This document shows positions 52,073 to 60,829 of a stretch of DNA of 64,000 nt, piece after piece. Under the pieces are notes generated by a model. It was not told the DNA's origin and made no database searches. It was given only the letters and a program-made list of their open reading frames with translations. This DNA is from Thermococcus barophilus MP (GTDB lineage Archaea; Methanobacteriota_B; Thermococci; Thermococcales; Thermococcaceae), in the NCBI RefSeq assembly GCF_000151105.2, contig NC_014804.1:806001-870000 (forward strand), written 5' to 3'. How positions within the stretch are numbered: the stretch's first letter is position 1; each line of letters starts with the position of its first letter. Position numbers and translations under genes: made by a program.

Positions 52073-53680
52073 TCAAGCAAACCCTCTGGCTTTGATGAAC
52101 TCTGCGACATTTTCAATTTGGCTCTTTGCCCTTGCCTCCATAACTTTCTTGCTACCTTCCTGCACTGGAACCTTCTTGAAAATCTGCTCATGAAGCTTAA
52201 CAACGTCTTCTGGTGGCTTCGTTAGCAAGCTGATAATAATTATTATAAACAGTGTGACAAAGAAGTTTATGAAGAACACTGGAACGCCATTGAAGATCGA
52301 TCCAAGGGTTCCAAAGAATCCCGGGGCATTTGGATTGAATGCCCATCCATAAATCTTTGACTCAAGAATGACCTCAGAGATTAAACCGTATGCCATTCCT
52401 ATAATTCCAGCCTCTTTTGTAACCCTCTTCCACCACAGACTCAGGGTTAATATTGGGCCAAATCCAACAGCCAAGCCGCCCCATGCAGTCGCAACCATAC
52501 CATAAATGAACTTGCTTCCCGTCAGTGCTCCGTAGAGTGCAAAGATTGCAACGCCTAAGACAACTATTCTACCGATGTTGACTATCTGCTTCTTCCCAAG
52601 CTCCTTTCCAAGAACTTTGTGATACAGATCTCTCGTAACCGCTGAGGAAGCAACCAGCAATTGGGAGTCGGCAGTACTCATTATTGCTGAAATTATACCT
52701 GCGATGACGAATCCAGCCAGCCAGGAGGGCATGAGCTCAACAGCCATTGCAGGAATGACTCTCTCTGGATCACTAACTTGTAGAATCCCCGCCTTCACCA
52801 TAGCATATCCAAGGAATCCAGCAAAGAATGCGCCCCAGAGGACGATAATTGTCCATATGCCGCTGATGAATATACCGGGTCTCCTGAGCTTCCTTGGATC
52901 TTCAACACTCATGTACCTTGTGACTATGTGAGGCTGACCAAGATATCCAACGATCCATGAAGCATAACCGATGGCAAAAATCAATGCAGCAAACCCGACA
53001 GCTCCTCCGAATGGATGTAGCTTTGCAGGCTCCATGTATTGGGTTGCCTTTTCAAGCCCGCCAATCTTTGCAAGGGCTAAGATGGGCACTATAATAAGTG
53101 TCAGCAGCATAAACAGCGCCTGCACTACATCTGTCCAAACAACTGCAAAGAATCCTCCCGTAATAACATAGGCAGTCAGTATAATCACTGTTATTAAGAT
53201 ACCAGTGTTTACACTGATATCAAACGCCTGGGCTAAGGCTTTTCCACCCGCTGCAAATTGTGCTGCTACATAAGCTGTCATGAAAACCAATATAATCGCA
53301 GCACCAAGGATTCTAATCAGCTTTGTATCATCCTTAAGCCTCGCCTCCAAGTAGTCTGGGACTGTAATTGCCCTGAATTTACCTGCATAAATTCTCAATC
53401 TTGGCCCAATTAGCACATAGTCTGCCAAGGTTCCAAAGAGACATCCAATTGCCGCCCAAAATGCACCCAAACCTGCTTTAAATGCACTCCCTGGATAACC
53501 AAGCATCAGCCAGCCAGAGAAGTCGCTTGCTTTATCACTGAGAGCGGCAGCAAGAATGTGGACTTTTCTTCCACCAACGAAATACTGATCTTCGGTTTTT
53601 GTAAACCTGTTTGCCCACCAGCCGATGTATGCCAAAAGGGCCAAGTATGCCAAAAAACCAATTAGTATGCCAGCGTTCAT
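52073..53680 (-). CDS. putP: Sodium:solute symporter (SSS family), probable sodium/proline symporter
   Basis: 535 residues with about thirteen helices. SSS signatures: DQYFVGGRKVHILAAALSDKASDFSGW (helix 2 region), ITVPDYLEARL near 107, and GIISAIMSTADSQLLVASSAVTRDLYHK near 323, the conserved sodium-site helix of PutP. Located upstream of PDH2 and PDH1 on the same strand, which makes proline the leading candidate substrate. ATG 53680 overlaps the stop of the small accessory gene by four bases. Confidence 0.88.
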   Translation of the reverse strand: MNAGILIGFLAYLALLAYIGWWANRFTKTEDQYFVGGRKVHILAAALSDKASDFSGWLMLGYPGSAFKAGLGAFWAAIGCLFGTLADYVLIGPRLRIYAGKFRAITVPDYLEARLKDDTKLIRILGAAIILVFMTAYVAAQFAAGGKALAQAFDISVNTGILITVIILTAYVITGGFFAVVWTDVVQALFMLLTLIIVPILALAKIGGLEKATQYMEPAKLHPFGGAVGFAALIFAIGYASWIVGYLGQPHIVTRYMSVEDPRKLRRPGIFISGIWTIIVLWGAFFAGFLGYAMVKAGILQVSDPERVIPAMAVELMPSWLAGFVIAGIISAIMSTADSQLLVASSAVTRDLYHKVLGKELGKKQIVNIGRIVVLGVAIFALYGALTGSKFIYGMVATAWGGLAVGFGPILTLSLWWKRVTKEAGIIGMAYGLISEVILESKIYGWAFNPNAPGFFGTLGSIFNGVPVFFINFFVTLFIIIIISLLTKPPEDVVKLHEQIFKKVPVQEGSKKVMEARAKSQIENVAEFIKARGFA

Positions 53681-53853
53681 TTCTTACCCCCCTCAAGCTC
53701 TTTTAGCAGCTCCTCGTCGTATGCCAGTATTTCATCGTCTACATAGTATTCTTTGCCTGTTATTTTGTCCCAAAAGCCATACAGCACCATTACCAAAATC
53801 CCTAAAAGAGTAGGTACAATCAATGTTGCCCAAGCAGCACCACTAAGGCCCAT
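53677..53853 (-). CDS. Small membrane accessory protein of the symporter
   Basis: 58 residues: one transmembrane helix at about 7-28 (WATLIVPTLLGILVMVLYGFW), then an acidic tail (YYVDDEILAYDEELLKELEGGKK). Of the kind annotated as symporter small accessory protein beside archaeal SSS transporters. ATG 53853 follows GGAGGTGA, so the longer reading to 53940 is spurious. Translationally coupled to putP by ATGA. Upstream, TTTATATACG (minus strand, near 53922-53931) is a good TATA candidate. Confidence 0.8.
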   Translation of the reverse strand: MGLSGAAWATLIVPTLLGILVMVLYGFWDKITGKEYYVDDEILAYDEELLKELEGGKK

Positions 53854-54033
53854 TTTTTCACCTCCGACAACTTGGTGCAGCAACAATGTACTGCAATTTT
53901 CATTTATACACTTTACGTATATAAAACTAACGCCGCACAAAATTTGGATATGTGCAACAGATTTTTATGAATTATACTTCATCAATTAGTGTTATAAGCA
54001 AGGAGTATGTTAAACTGTTATGGGGATGGTCAA

Positions 54034-54489
54034 ATGGGAATCGCAACGGTTAAAGTCATGAAGCCAGTATTTAAACCAAAAGATGAAAGGAATGCAAAAT
54101 TTGTTCTCTATCCCTATAGAATATACCACATAAAACTCTTTTACAAACGTCTAAAAATGTCCGATAGAGTTATGGACTATTTTGCATACGTTGACTGCTA
54201 CCGTTTTGGAGTTGAAAGGGGAGACGGTATTATAGACATCCAAGAGTGGAAAGTCCCAGAAGATGCAATTATGCCATCAAATATAACAAAGGAGGAAGCA
54301 AAACAAAAAGCAGTGGAGAGCGCATTTAATTGGGGAAACCTGATGGTCATAAGCTGGTGGACGCCAAAAGTGGAGGTAGTGAAAGAAGTGGAGGCATACA
54401 AAGTATTCTGGATATTTAAAGAAGACGAAGAGGTCTATGTGATGGATAGTCTAACCGGAGACAAGTTTAAGTTCAAAGACTTAATGTAA
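54034..54489 (+). CDS. Hypothetical protein
   Basis: 151 residues from ATG 54034 behind GGGGATGG. I do not recognise the family. There is no signal peptide or membrane helix. Features are a Tyr-rich first third (YPYRIYHIKLFYKRLK) and an ITKEEAKQKAVESAFNW helix followed by strands ending VYVMDSLTGDKF, loosely like a PepSY-type helix-sheet unit. It converges with the GTPase gene with a 5-bp gap. Confidence 0.7.
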   Translation: MGIATVKVMKPVFKPKDERNAKFVLYPYRIYHIKLFYKRLKMSDRVMDYFAYVDCYRFGVERGDGIIDIQEWKVPEDAIMPSNITKEEAKQKAVESAFNWGNLMVISWWTPKVEVVKEVEAYKVFWIFKEDEEVYVMDSLTGDKFKFKDLM

Positions 54490-54494
54490 CGATG

Positions 54495-55658
54495 TCACCG
54501 TGCATGAATCTCAACTATATCCCCATCCTCTAATACATGGTCAGCTCCGACCCTTTGTCCCGGGAATTTCACACTCTTACCCCATACCCTTGCATATTTG
54601 AATTTCTTGGCAAAATCCTTATGGATTCTCTTTGCAACATCCAAAACAGTTGCACCTTTCCTAAGAGCAATTGGAGGATAAGCCGGTTCCTCTCCCGGAG
54701 ATTTTGTGAAAACCCTAATTATACCAGCCAGCTCATAAAGAGCATCTTTAACAACATCAATATTTATCCCCTTCTTTGCCGAAACGGGAACTATTTTAAA
54801 GCGATTCCCGTATTCTCTAACCAATTTTTCATAGTTTTCTCTGCTTCCAGGGGCATCTCCCTTATTTGCAATAATTATTGCTCTCCTCCATACTAAGCTC
54901 TCATCCAGAGCATCAGCAAACTCCTCAAGCGTTACCGGTTCTTTAACTGTTATCTCCGCAGAGTGGATTTTCTCCTCGCGGAGCATTTTCATGACTTCCT
55001 CAATATCGCCCTTAATGTTCTCCTGCCCGTTAATTACAATTCCTCCATATGGCATCTTTTTGATTTCAATTCTTGGTTTTCTCTTGTTGATTTTAATCCC
55101 TGCTCTTTCAAACTCTTTTAGAATTATCTCCATTTGCCTGATGGGATCCTGAGAGAGATCAATGACAATAGCAATTGCATCAGCATTCCTAATCACAGCC
55201 AAAAGCTGAGTTCCCATGCCTTTCCCCAATGACGCACCTTCAACTAAACCAGGAACTTCAACCAGCTGGATTTGAACGTCATTATGTTTCATCATTCCAG
55301 GAATCGGCTCAACAGTTGTGAATGGATAATCGGCAACATCAGTATCTACTCCAGTAAGCCGTCTTAAAAGAGAAGATTTACCTACATTCGGCAGACCAGC
55401 GAGAACTATTTGGGCTGCACCTTCTTTTTTGACACTGAAAGAATAACCTCCCCCTTTTCTCTGAGCTTGTTGCTTTTCAAGCTCCTTCCTAAGCTCTGCT
55501 AATCTTCGCTTTATTTGGAGTCTGAGCTTTTCTGTTCCCTTATGTTTTGGAACAGTTGCATACATTTTTTCAAGTGCTTTGATTTTTTCTGCGATTGTTT
55601 TTGCATTCCTATATTCCTCTTCTGCCGCAAGATACTCTGCTGTAACGTTGGTCGGCAT
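54495..55658 (-). CDS. OBG/DRG-family GTP-binding protein with TGS domain
   Basis: 387 residues. Helical N-terminus (about 1-70), G domain with G1 GLPNVGKSS near 90, G2/G3 PFTTVEPIPG and VEVPGLVEG, G4 NKGD near 268, G5 VSAKKG near 295, and a C-terminal TGS domain (IRVFTKSPGEEP ... VGADHVLEDGDIVEIHAR). This is the archaeal DRG architecture, a ribosome-associated translation GTPase. ATG 55658 follows GAGGTGAC. Confidence 0.92.
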   Translation of the reverse strand: MPTNVTAEYLAAEEEYRNAKTIAEKIKALEKMYATVPKHKGTEKLRLQIKRRLAELRKELEKQQAQRKGGGYSFSVKKEGAAQIVLAGLPNVGKSSLLRRLTGVDTDVADYPFTTVEPIPGMMKHNDVQIQLVEVPGLVEGASLGKGMGTQLLAVIRNADAIAIVIDLSQDPIRQMEIILKEFERAGIKINKRKPRIEIKKMPYGGIVINGQENIKGDIEEVMKMLREEKIHSAEITVKEPVTLEEFADALDESLVWRRAIIIANKGDAPGSRENYEKLVREYGNRFKIVPVSAKKGINIDVVKDALYELAGIIRVFTKSPGEEPAYPPIALRKGATVLDVAKRIHKDFAKKFKYARVWGKSVKFPGQRVGADHVLEDGDIVEIHAR

Positions 55659-55749
55659 AAAAGTCACCTCTTTAAAAACGCTACTCTCGCCATTAGATGT
55701 TAATGGAGTGATTTTATAAAGATATGGTTCCTATGTACCTCGTTCAAAT

Positions 55750-55775
55750 ATCATCAAATTTATATACTTTGCCGA
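55750..55775 (+). promoter_or_regulatory. Promoter region of the FL11-type regulator
   Basis: AATTTATATACTT at 55756-55768 is a strong TATA element about 35 nt before ATG 55797. Just after it, CCGAAAAATTTTAG resembles loosely the GAAA-W3-TTTC half-sites bound by FL11-type regulators, which would suit autoregulation; the match is imperfect. Confidence 0.45.
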
Positions 55776-55796
55776 AAAATTTTAGAAGGGTGGAAG

Positions 55797-56252
55797 ATGG
55801 TGAGGGCTACTCTTGATGATACTGACAAAAAAATTTTGGGAATACTTCAGAAGAACAGCCGAACTCCCTTGAGGGAAATATCCAAAGCAGTTGGGCTGGC
55901 TGAATCGACGATTTACGAAAGGATAAAGAAGCTTAAAGAAAATGGCGTGATCAAAAAGTTTACTGTAATTCTTGACCCCGAGGCACTTGGATTCACAATG
56001 CTGTCGTTTATCCTAATTAAAGCAAAAGCTGGAAAATACGCTTATGTTGCCAAAGAACTTGTCAAATACCCTGAAATTGTGGAAATCTATGAGACTACCG
56101 GCGACTATGATATGATAGTTAAAATTAGAACAAGAGGAAGTGAAGAGCTTAATGAGTTCCTTGACAAAATTGGAGAGATTGATGGCGTTGAGGCAACACA
56201 CACAATGGTAGTTCTGAAGGTACATAAAGAAACTACAGAACTTCCCCTCTAA
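55797..56252 (+). CDS. Lrp/AsnC-type feast/famine regulator, FL11-like
   Basis: 151 residues. N-terminal winged HTH (LREISKAVGLAESTIYERIKKLKENGVIKKFTVI) and C-terminal RAM ligand-binding domain (GKYAYVAKELVKYPEIVEIYETTGDYDMIVKIRT, GVEATHTMVVLK). The ending HKETTELPL and the RAM region match my recollection of FL11 of P. horikoshii (PH1519), which senses lysine and switches between dimer, octamer and other assemblies to repress many promoters. It may act on the amino-acid genes in this window. GGGTGGA precedes ATG 55797. Confidence 0.9.
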   Translation: MVRATLDDTDKKILGILQKNSRTPLREISKAVGLAESTIYERIKKLKENGVIKKFTVILDPEALGFTMLSFILIKAKAGKYAYVAKELVKYPEIVEIYETTGDYDMIVKIRTRGSEELNEFLDKIGEIDGVEATHTMVVLKVHKETTELPL

Positions 56253-56348
56253 TTTAGGTTTTTACCCATTTTTGTCCATTTTTGAGTGAAAATGTTTATA
56301 AAGATGCAGTTCTAATCTTATCTGAACGTTATTATGGAGGTGTCAAAA

Positions 56349-56849
56349 ATGAAAGTGCTGTTTCTGAGTGCAGATGACTTTGAGGATATTGAGCTAATTT
56401 ACCCCCTTCACCGCATAAGGGAAGAAGGGCATGAAGTGATTATAGCAAGCAATAAGAAAGACTATATAACCGGGAAACATGGATACAGGGTTAAGGTTGA
56501 TTTAACTTTCGATGAAGTCGATCCAGACGAGTTTGATGCCCTTGTTCTACCGGGAGGAAAAGCGCCGGAGAGAGTAAGAATCAATGAAAAGGCTGTGGCA
56601 ATAGCGAGGAAGATGTTCAGCGATGGAAAACCAGTGGCAACAATCTGCCATGGGCCTCAAATTCTGATATCAGCGGGAGTTCTAAAAGGAAGAAAGGGAA
56701 CATGTGTAATAACAATTAAAGACGATCTTATTAATGCTGGAGCGGAGTTCATAGACAAAGAAGTTGTAGTCGATGGAAATTGGGTAAGCTCAAGACATCC
56801 CGGCGATTTATATGCCTGGATGAGAGAATTTGTTAAGCTGTTAAAGTGA
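56349..56849 (+). CDS. pfpI: Intracellular protease PfpI (DJ-1/PfpI family)
   Basis: 166 residues, exactly the length of P. furiosus PfpI. C100 and H101 in TICHGPQ and E74 in GKAPER make the catalytic triad that forms across subunits. Family members are described as ATP-independent proteases and as deglycases acting on methylglyoxal-modified proteins. ATG 56349 follows GGAGGTG. A TATA-like TTTATAAAG lies at 56295-56303. Transcribed alone. Confidence 0.95.
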   Translation: MKVLFLSADDFEDIELIYPLHRIREEGHEVIIASNKKDYITGKHGYRVKVDLTFDEVDPDEFDALVLPGGKAPERVRINEKAVAIARKMFSDGKPVATICHGPQILISAGVLKGRKGTCVITIKDDLINAGAEFIDKEVVVDGNWVSSRHPGDLYAWMREFVKLLK

Positions 56850-56960
56850 TTCTTCCCCTGTTTCTTTGTTTCTTGTGATGATAATTTTTATATATCTCTT
56901 CTTGGACTTTAGTAACGGAAACACCATATGTGAGTACTAAATTTACATGAGGGGGTAGGA

Positions 56961-57422
56961 ATGGAAAAGAGAAGGCTTTATCGTTCAAAGGATGAGAAAA
57001 TATTTTTGGGAGTTTTGGGAGGGATAGCAAAGTATCTTGATGTCGATCCCACACTTGTGAGGATAATCTATGTCATCCTACTCTTTTTGGCTCCTGTAAC
57101 TGCAATATTGATGTACTTCGCCTTGGCCCTCATAATGCCGGAAGAGCCTGAGGAAGAGATATCTTTTGATAAACTTCCTGAAAAAGCGGAAAAAATTGCA
57201 AAAGAGATTGATGAAACACTGACACAAGCATTTAGCTCTAAAAAGCCAGCCTCAACGGTTAAAGACCACAACAATGAAAAGCTCCTCGCAATAATTTTAA
57301 TTGTTCTTGGTGGAGTCCTGATTTTAAGAAAGATAACTCCCTTCATGTGGTATCTTCAGGGTGATATTCTCTTAGCAGTCTTGCTGCTCCTATTTGGAAT
57401 ATACTTGCTGATTAGGGGGTGA
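56961..57422 (+). CDS. PspC-domain membrane protein
   Basis: 153 residues. N-terminal PspC domain (RLYRSKDEKIFLGVLGGIAKYLDVDPTLVRIIYVILLF) with two membrane helices, an acidic cytoplasmic-type linker, then two more hydrophobic helices at about 110-150. PspC proteins sense envelope stress in bacteria. Strong TATA TTTTTATATATC at 56885-56896 and RBS GGGGGTAGG. A 4-bp gap separates it from the next gene, so the two are made together. Confidence 0.88.
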   Translation: MEKRRLYRSKDEKIFLGVLGGIAKYLDVDPTLVRIIYVILLFLAPVTAILMYFALALIMPEEPEEEISFDKLPEKAEKIAKEIDETLTQAFSSKKPASTVKDHNNEKLLAIILIVLGGVLILRKITPFMWYLQGDILLAVLLLLFGIYLLIRG

Positions 57423-57426
57423 AAAC

Positions 57427-58296
57427 ATGGGAAGAACACTTGGACTTTTCCTTTTGTTCCTTGGAGCACTAATACTCCTCAAAAAGTTCTACCCTGAGAC
57501 GCTAACATATTTAGCTCCATATGCTCACTACATAAAGGCATCATTTTGGGGTGTTGCTCTTATCTGCCTTGGTTTATACTTGCTCTCAAAGAACAAAGCT
57601 TGGAGAACTACAATCAGTGCAATCTTTATTCTCTATGTTGCCCTTTACTTAGTGGTTCCTGACGTCGGCACAACTTCCTGGTACTCAATAGGGGAGTGGT
57701 TTGGGGAGAAAATTGAGGAAGAGATGCACACCGTTGGAGAATTCCAAGCCTCTGAGCTGATTATTCAGGACATTGTAGCTGAAACTAAAATAATAAGCAC
57801 TGATGGAAACTCAATAAAAGTCACATCGAATCTTCCCATTCAGGGAGAAATAAGTGGAGATACACTTATTCTTAAATGTACTAAGATATGCAGCAAATAT
57901 AAGAACGGCAAGCTGATTGTAGAGGCAGGTAAAGGACTCTTGAAAAGCCTTGAAATAAGCAATACTGTTGGGGATTACTACATAAACCTCGAAGATAACC
58001 TAAGCCAAATCATGATAAAAAATACCGTCGGAAGATTCAGCATCTCACAGATGAGAAGTGAAGAGCTTTATCTGAGCGACTTCGTTGGGGATTTCAACAT
58101 AGAGATTGAGGAATGTTCTCAGATCACCATGGAAGATGGAATCGGCGATGTAACAATTGATGTACCATCGGAATACAAAGTTGTACCTATCATAAGGGAC
58201 TCCGCAACAAAAATTGAGACTAACTCCAATGAAAGCGGTACAAAAACATTAAAGCTGATAGTTGACAGCGTAATAGGAAGAGTAAAGGTGAGCTGA
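57427..58296 (+). CDS. Membrane protein with C-terminal toastrack-like beta domain
   Basis: 289 residues. Three hydrophobic helices in the first 80 residues, then a beta-rich domain (about 105-289) of short repeats: ISNTVGDYYINL, IKNTVGRFSIS, LSDFVGDFNIEIE, MEDGIGDVTIDVP, each with a G-D/R turn. This is the regular strand-turn pattern of DUF4097/toastrack or LiaF-type domains. With the PspC gene just upstream, the pair looks like a split PspC-toastrack envelope-stress module. Confidence 0.75.
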   Translation: MGRTLGLFLLFLGALILLKKFYPETLTYLAPYAHYIKASFWGVALICLGLYLLSKNKAWRTTISAIFILYVALYLVVPDVGTTSWYSIGEWFGEKIEEEMHTVGEFQASELIIQDIVAETKIISTDGNSIKVTSNLPIQGEISGDTLILKCTKICSKYKNGKLIVEAGKGLLKSLEISNTVGDYYINLEDNLSQIMIKNTVGRFSISQMRSEELYLSDFVGDFNIEIEECSQITMEDGIGDVTIDVPSEYKVVPIIRDSATKIETNSNESGTKTLKLIVDSVIGRVKVS

Positions 58297-58301
58297 GAGA
58301 A

Positions 58302-59192
58302 ATGGAAAGGTGGAAGATAATAAAAGCCTTCACGCTTGGACCTTTGCTTGAGGTTATGATTCCAAAGCCTGGCAATGTGAACCGCTTTAAAGATTTCGAG
58401 GATTTGACCCTTTATCATTTTCTCTTTGGAAATGTTGCTGTTGTTGATATCCTCTATGAGGCAACGGAGGTCAGCAGATTAATTAAGCGAGGGGATTATC
58501 AGCTAAGTGAAGCCAATATCGGAGAAATGATCAAAAGGGCAGTCCAAAATGCAAAAGCTACACAAGATGCAAATCCCAATTTTGGCATAATAGCACTGGA
58601 GATTCCTCTTGTAATTGCTTTAACTATATCAAAAAACCTTTATGATGCCAGAGAACTTGTAAAAAGGTTAATTGAACATTCAACAGTTAGAGACGCAATG
58701 GAGTTCTACAAGGCAATAAGAATCGCCAACCCCAAAGGAATAAAGAGCGGAGTTAAATATGATGTTTATGATGAGAATGTTTTTGATGAGCTTTTCAGAG
58801 ATAGAATCAACCTCAAACGCTTAGCTGAAATAAGCTGTGAAAGAGAGCTTATTTTTTGTGAATGGTTAAATGGGTATGAACTCAGCTACAAGACATTCCT
58901 GAGGCTCAAAGAATTAACCAAGAAATTCAGCCTTGAAGAAGCTGTTTTAAATGCGTTTATTGAGCTCTTAGCATCAACCCCAGACACCCTTATTATCAGA
59001 AAAGCTGGAAAGACTGAGGCTGAACTTGTAATGAGGAAGGCGAGAGAAACACTGGATGGAACTTTCAGTATCGATGAACTGGATAAATTCCTAAGGGAAA
59101 AAGGAGATCTAAGGAATCCCGGGAGTTTGGCAGATATAACGGCAATTGCTTTGAGTTTGCTGATCCTTGATGGCTACAAATTTAATCTTTAA
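58302..59192 (+). CDS. Triphosphoribosyl-dephospho-CoA synthase (CitG/MdcB) family protein
   Basis: 296 residues. CitG signatures: [14 protein letters not shown] near 22-35, [13 protein letters not shown] near 94 and the C-terminal [24 protein letters not shown]. CitG makes the prosthetic group of citrate or malonate lyase from ATP and dephospho-CoA; no such lyase is in the window, and archaeal members probably serve another ribosyl- or CoA-transfer role. Located 5 bp after the toastrack gene. Its end overlaps the DUF1884 gene by 11 bp. Confidence 0.83.
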   Translation: MERWKIIKAFTLGPLLEVMIPKPGNVNRFKDFEDLTLYHFLFGNVAVVDILYEATEVSRLIKRGDYQLSEANIGEMIKRAVQNAKATQDANPNFGIIALEIPLVIALTISKNLYDARELVKRLIEHSTVRDAMEFYKAIRIANPKGIKSGVKYDVYDENVFDELFRDRINLKRLAEISCERELIFCEWLNGYELSYKTFLRLKELTKKFSLEEAVLNAFIELLASTPDTLIIRKAGKTEAELVMRKARETLDGTFSIDELDKFLREKGDLRNPGSLADITAIALSLLILDGYKFNL

Positions 59193-59466
59193 TTATTCTT
59201 ATCCTTCTTGCTCCTCCCAGTCCAATTCCAAGCATCTTGGAATCTATAACGACAGCGTCCCTGCCAAGCTCTTCAAGGACTCTTACCTTTAATCCTGAAA
59301 CTTCTGTGATCCTCTCATCCTCACCGAATTCTTCATCCACCTGAGCCTTTAAGAACTCATAGGCTTCCTTTCCAAAGAGAACAATATCGGGTTCAAAACC
59401 GTCCATTTTGAGCTCGTTGGCTTTTTCTTCAACTGCACTTAGGATTCTAATTAAATCCCCCCTCAT
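59182..59466 (-). CDS. DUF1884 protein, HK97 A-domain (Family 4 encapsulin-like)
   Basis: 94 residues. [42 protein letters not shown] and [23 protein letters not shown] follow closely my recollection of P. furiosus PF0899 (PDB 2PK8), whose structure is a lone A domain of the HK97 phage capsid fold. Such proteins have been classed as Family 4 or A-domain encapsulins in hyperthermophiles and are thought to form ring-like or partial shells around a neighbouring enzyme. The OsmC gene lies 63 bp upstream on the same strand. RBS GGTGAAC before ATG 59466. Confidence 0.82.
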   Translation of the reverse strand: MRGDLIRILSAVEEKANELKMDGFEPDIVLFGKEAYEFLKAQVDEEFGEDERITEVSGLKVRVLEELGRDAVVIDSKMLGIGLGGARRIRIIKD

Positions 59467-59529
59467 TCAGTTCACCTTGGAATGAACTATGATGCCAATA
59501 CATTTAAAGTTTTTCATACGTGTAAAACT

Positions 59530-59925
59530 TCATTCATTGATGATTTCAAATGTGTATGCAACTTCAGTTCCGCTGAGCTTCAAATGTGCCGAGGCTGAGC
59601 AATATTTGTTTTGGCTGAGTTCTATTGCCCGTTTAGCCTTTTCTGGCTTTACATCTCCATAAATCTTATAGTGGATATGAACCTTTTTGTAAATCCTCGG
59701 ATGTTCCTCCCTCCTTTCCCCGCTTATCTCAATTTCGAGGTCTTTGATTGGTTCTCTCATTTTCTGCAGAATCATGACAACATCAATGGCTGTGCATCCG
59801 GCAACAGCTAAGAGGAGGGTTCTCATAGGAGAGATGCCCTTTTCTCCAAAGATTATTTTTCCTCCTTCTTCAACACTTGCCTCAAATTTTTCATTCCCAA
59901 TCCATCTAACTTTCCCTGTTATCAT
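59530..59925 (-). CDS. OsmC/Ohr family protein
   Basis: 131 residues. Two redox cysteines: C44 in VAGCTAIDVV and C109 in NKYCSAS, as in OsmC/YhfA-type proteins, which reduce organic hydroperoxides in some members. HPRIYKKVHIHYKIYG forms the central strand. GGTAAAATG gives a weak RBS; start ATG 59925. Same strand as the A-domain encapsulin-like gene just downstream and possibly its operon partner. Confidence 0.88.
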   Translation of the reverse strand: MITGKVRWIGNEKFEASVEEGGKIIFGEKGISPMRTLLLAVAGCTAIDVVMILQKMREPIKDLEIEISGERREEHPRIYKKVHIHYKIYGDVKPEKAKRAIELSQNKYCSASAHLKLSGTEVAYTFEIINE

Positions 59926-59986
59926 TTTACCACCCGGATATCAATTAGGGGCAATTCTTTTTAAATAGCTTTGTAAACTTTATCTC

Positions 59987-60829
59987 ATGTATATACGACC
60001 ATTCGATCCATGGAAATCCAAGCTCTGCACATGTCCCTTTAAATATACACTAAACGTTTATACAGGCTGCGATCATGCTTGTATTTACTGCTACATAACG
60101 GCTTACATTCCCAAAGCCTTTAAGGTTAGAATTAAAGAGAATCTCCTTCTTAATCTTGAGAAAGAGCTTAGAAAATTTGATAAGAGGTTCATAATTTCGC
60201 TTTCCTACTCCTCTGATCCCTATCCAACAGTTGAGAGGCAGTTAGGCATTACACGAAAAGTTCTTCAGCTCTTCAAAAGATACAATGTAAGATGCACGAT
60301 CTTAACAAAATCAGATATTTTTGAGCGTGATTTGGACATTCTAAGAGAACTTAAATGCGCCGTAGGGATAACAGTGACAACAATAGACGAAGAAAAAGCT
60401 AAGGCATTAGAACCAAACGCTCCCTCACCTAAAGACAGAATAAGAGCTCTAAGAAAAGCAAAAAAGAGCGGAATTCCAGTTTATGCGAGAATAGATCCAA
60501 TCATACCTTTTTACACATGGGAAGAATTTGAGGAAACTGTCAATGCACTGAGCTTTGTTTCACATATAACAGTTTCGACTCTAAAGCTCAGACCAGATTC
60601 ATGGAAAAGAATGAAAGCAAAATTCCCAGAGCTCATGAAAAAGCTCGAACCGCTGTATAAAAGAGGAGAGAGAATTGGTGGATACTATTATCTTCCCAGA
60701 GACTTCAGAATGAAAATCTTAAAGGAAGCAAAAAAGATCATTGAAGAGAGAAGGATTACATTCGGCTCATGTAGAGAGGGGTATTATTCCTACCCTACCT
60801 GTGATGGCTCTCACTTAGTTCCTCTATAA
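59987..60829 (+). CDS. Radical SAM protein, spore photoproduct lyase (SPL)-like family
   Basis: 280 residues. Radical SAM motif C28-x3-C32-x2-C35 (CDHACIYC) after an extra pair C14/C16 (CTCPFKYTLNVYTG). LSYSSDPYPTVE, TKSD and ARIDPIIPF are typical of the archaeal proteins annotated as DNA photolyase/SPL-like (Rv2578c group). Substrate unknown; a DNA or nucleotide role is only suggested by the annotation tradition. Ends with CREGYYSYPTCDGSH, which adds two Cys. Divergent from osmC; its end overlaps the next gene by 35 bp. Confidence 0.83.
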   Translation: MYIRPFDPWKSKLCTCPFKYTLNVYTGCDHACIYCYITAYIPKAFKVRIKENLLLNLEKELRKFDKRFIISLSYSSDPYPTVERQLGITRKVLQLFKRYNVRCTILTKSDIFERDLDILRELKCAVGITVTTIDEEKAKALEPNAPSPKDRIRALRKAKKSGIPVYARIDPIIPFYTWEEFEETVNALSFVSHITVSTLKLRPDSWKRMKAKFPELMKKLEPLYKRGERIGGYYYLPRDFRMKILKEAKKIIEERRITFGSCREGYYSYPTCDGSHLVPL

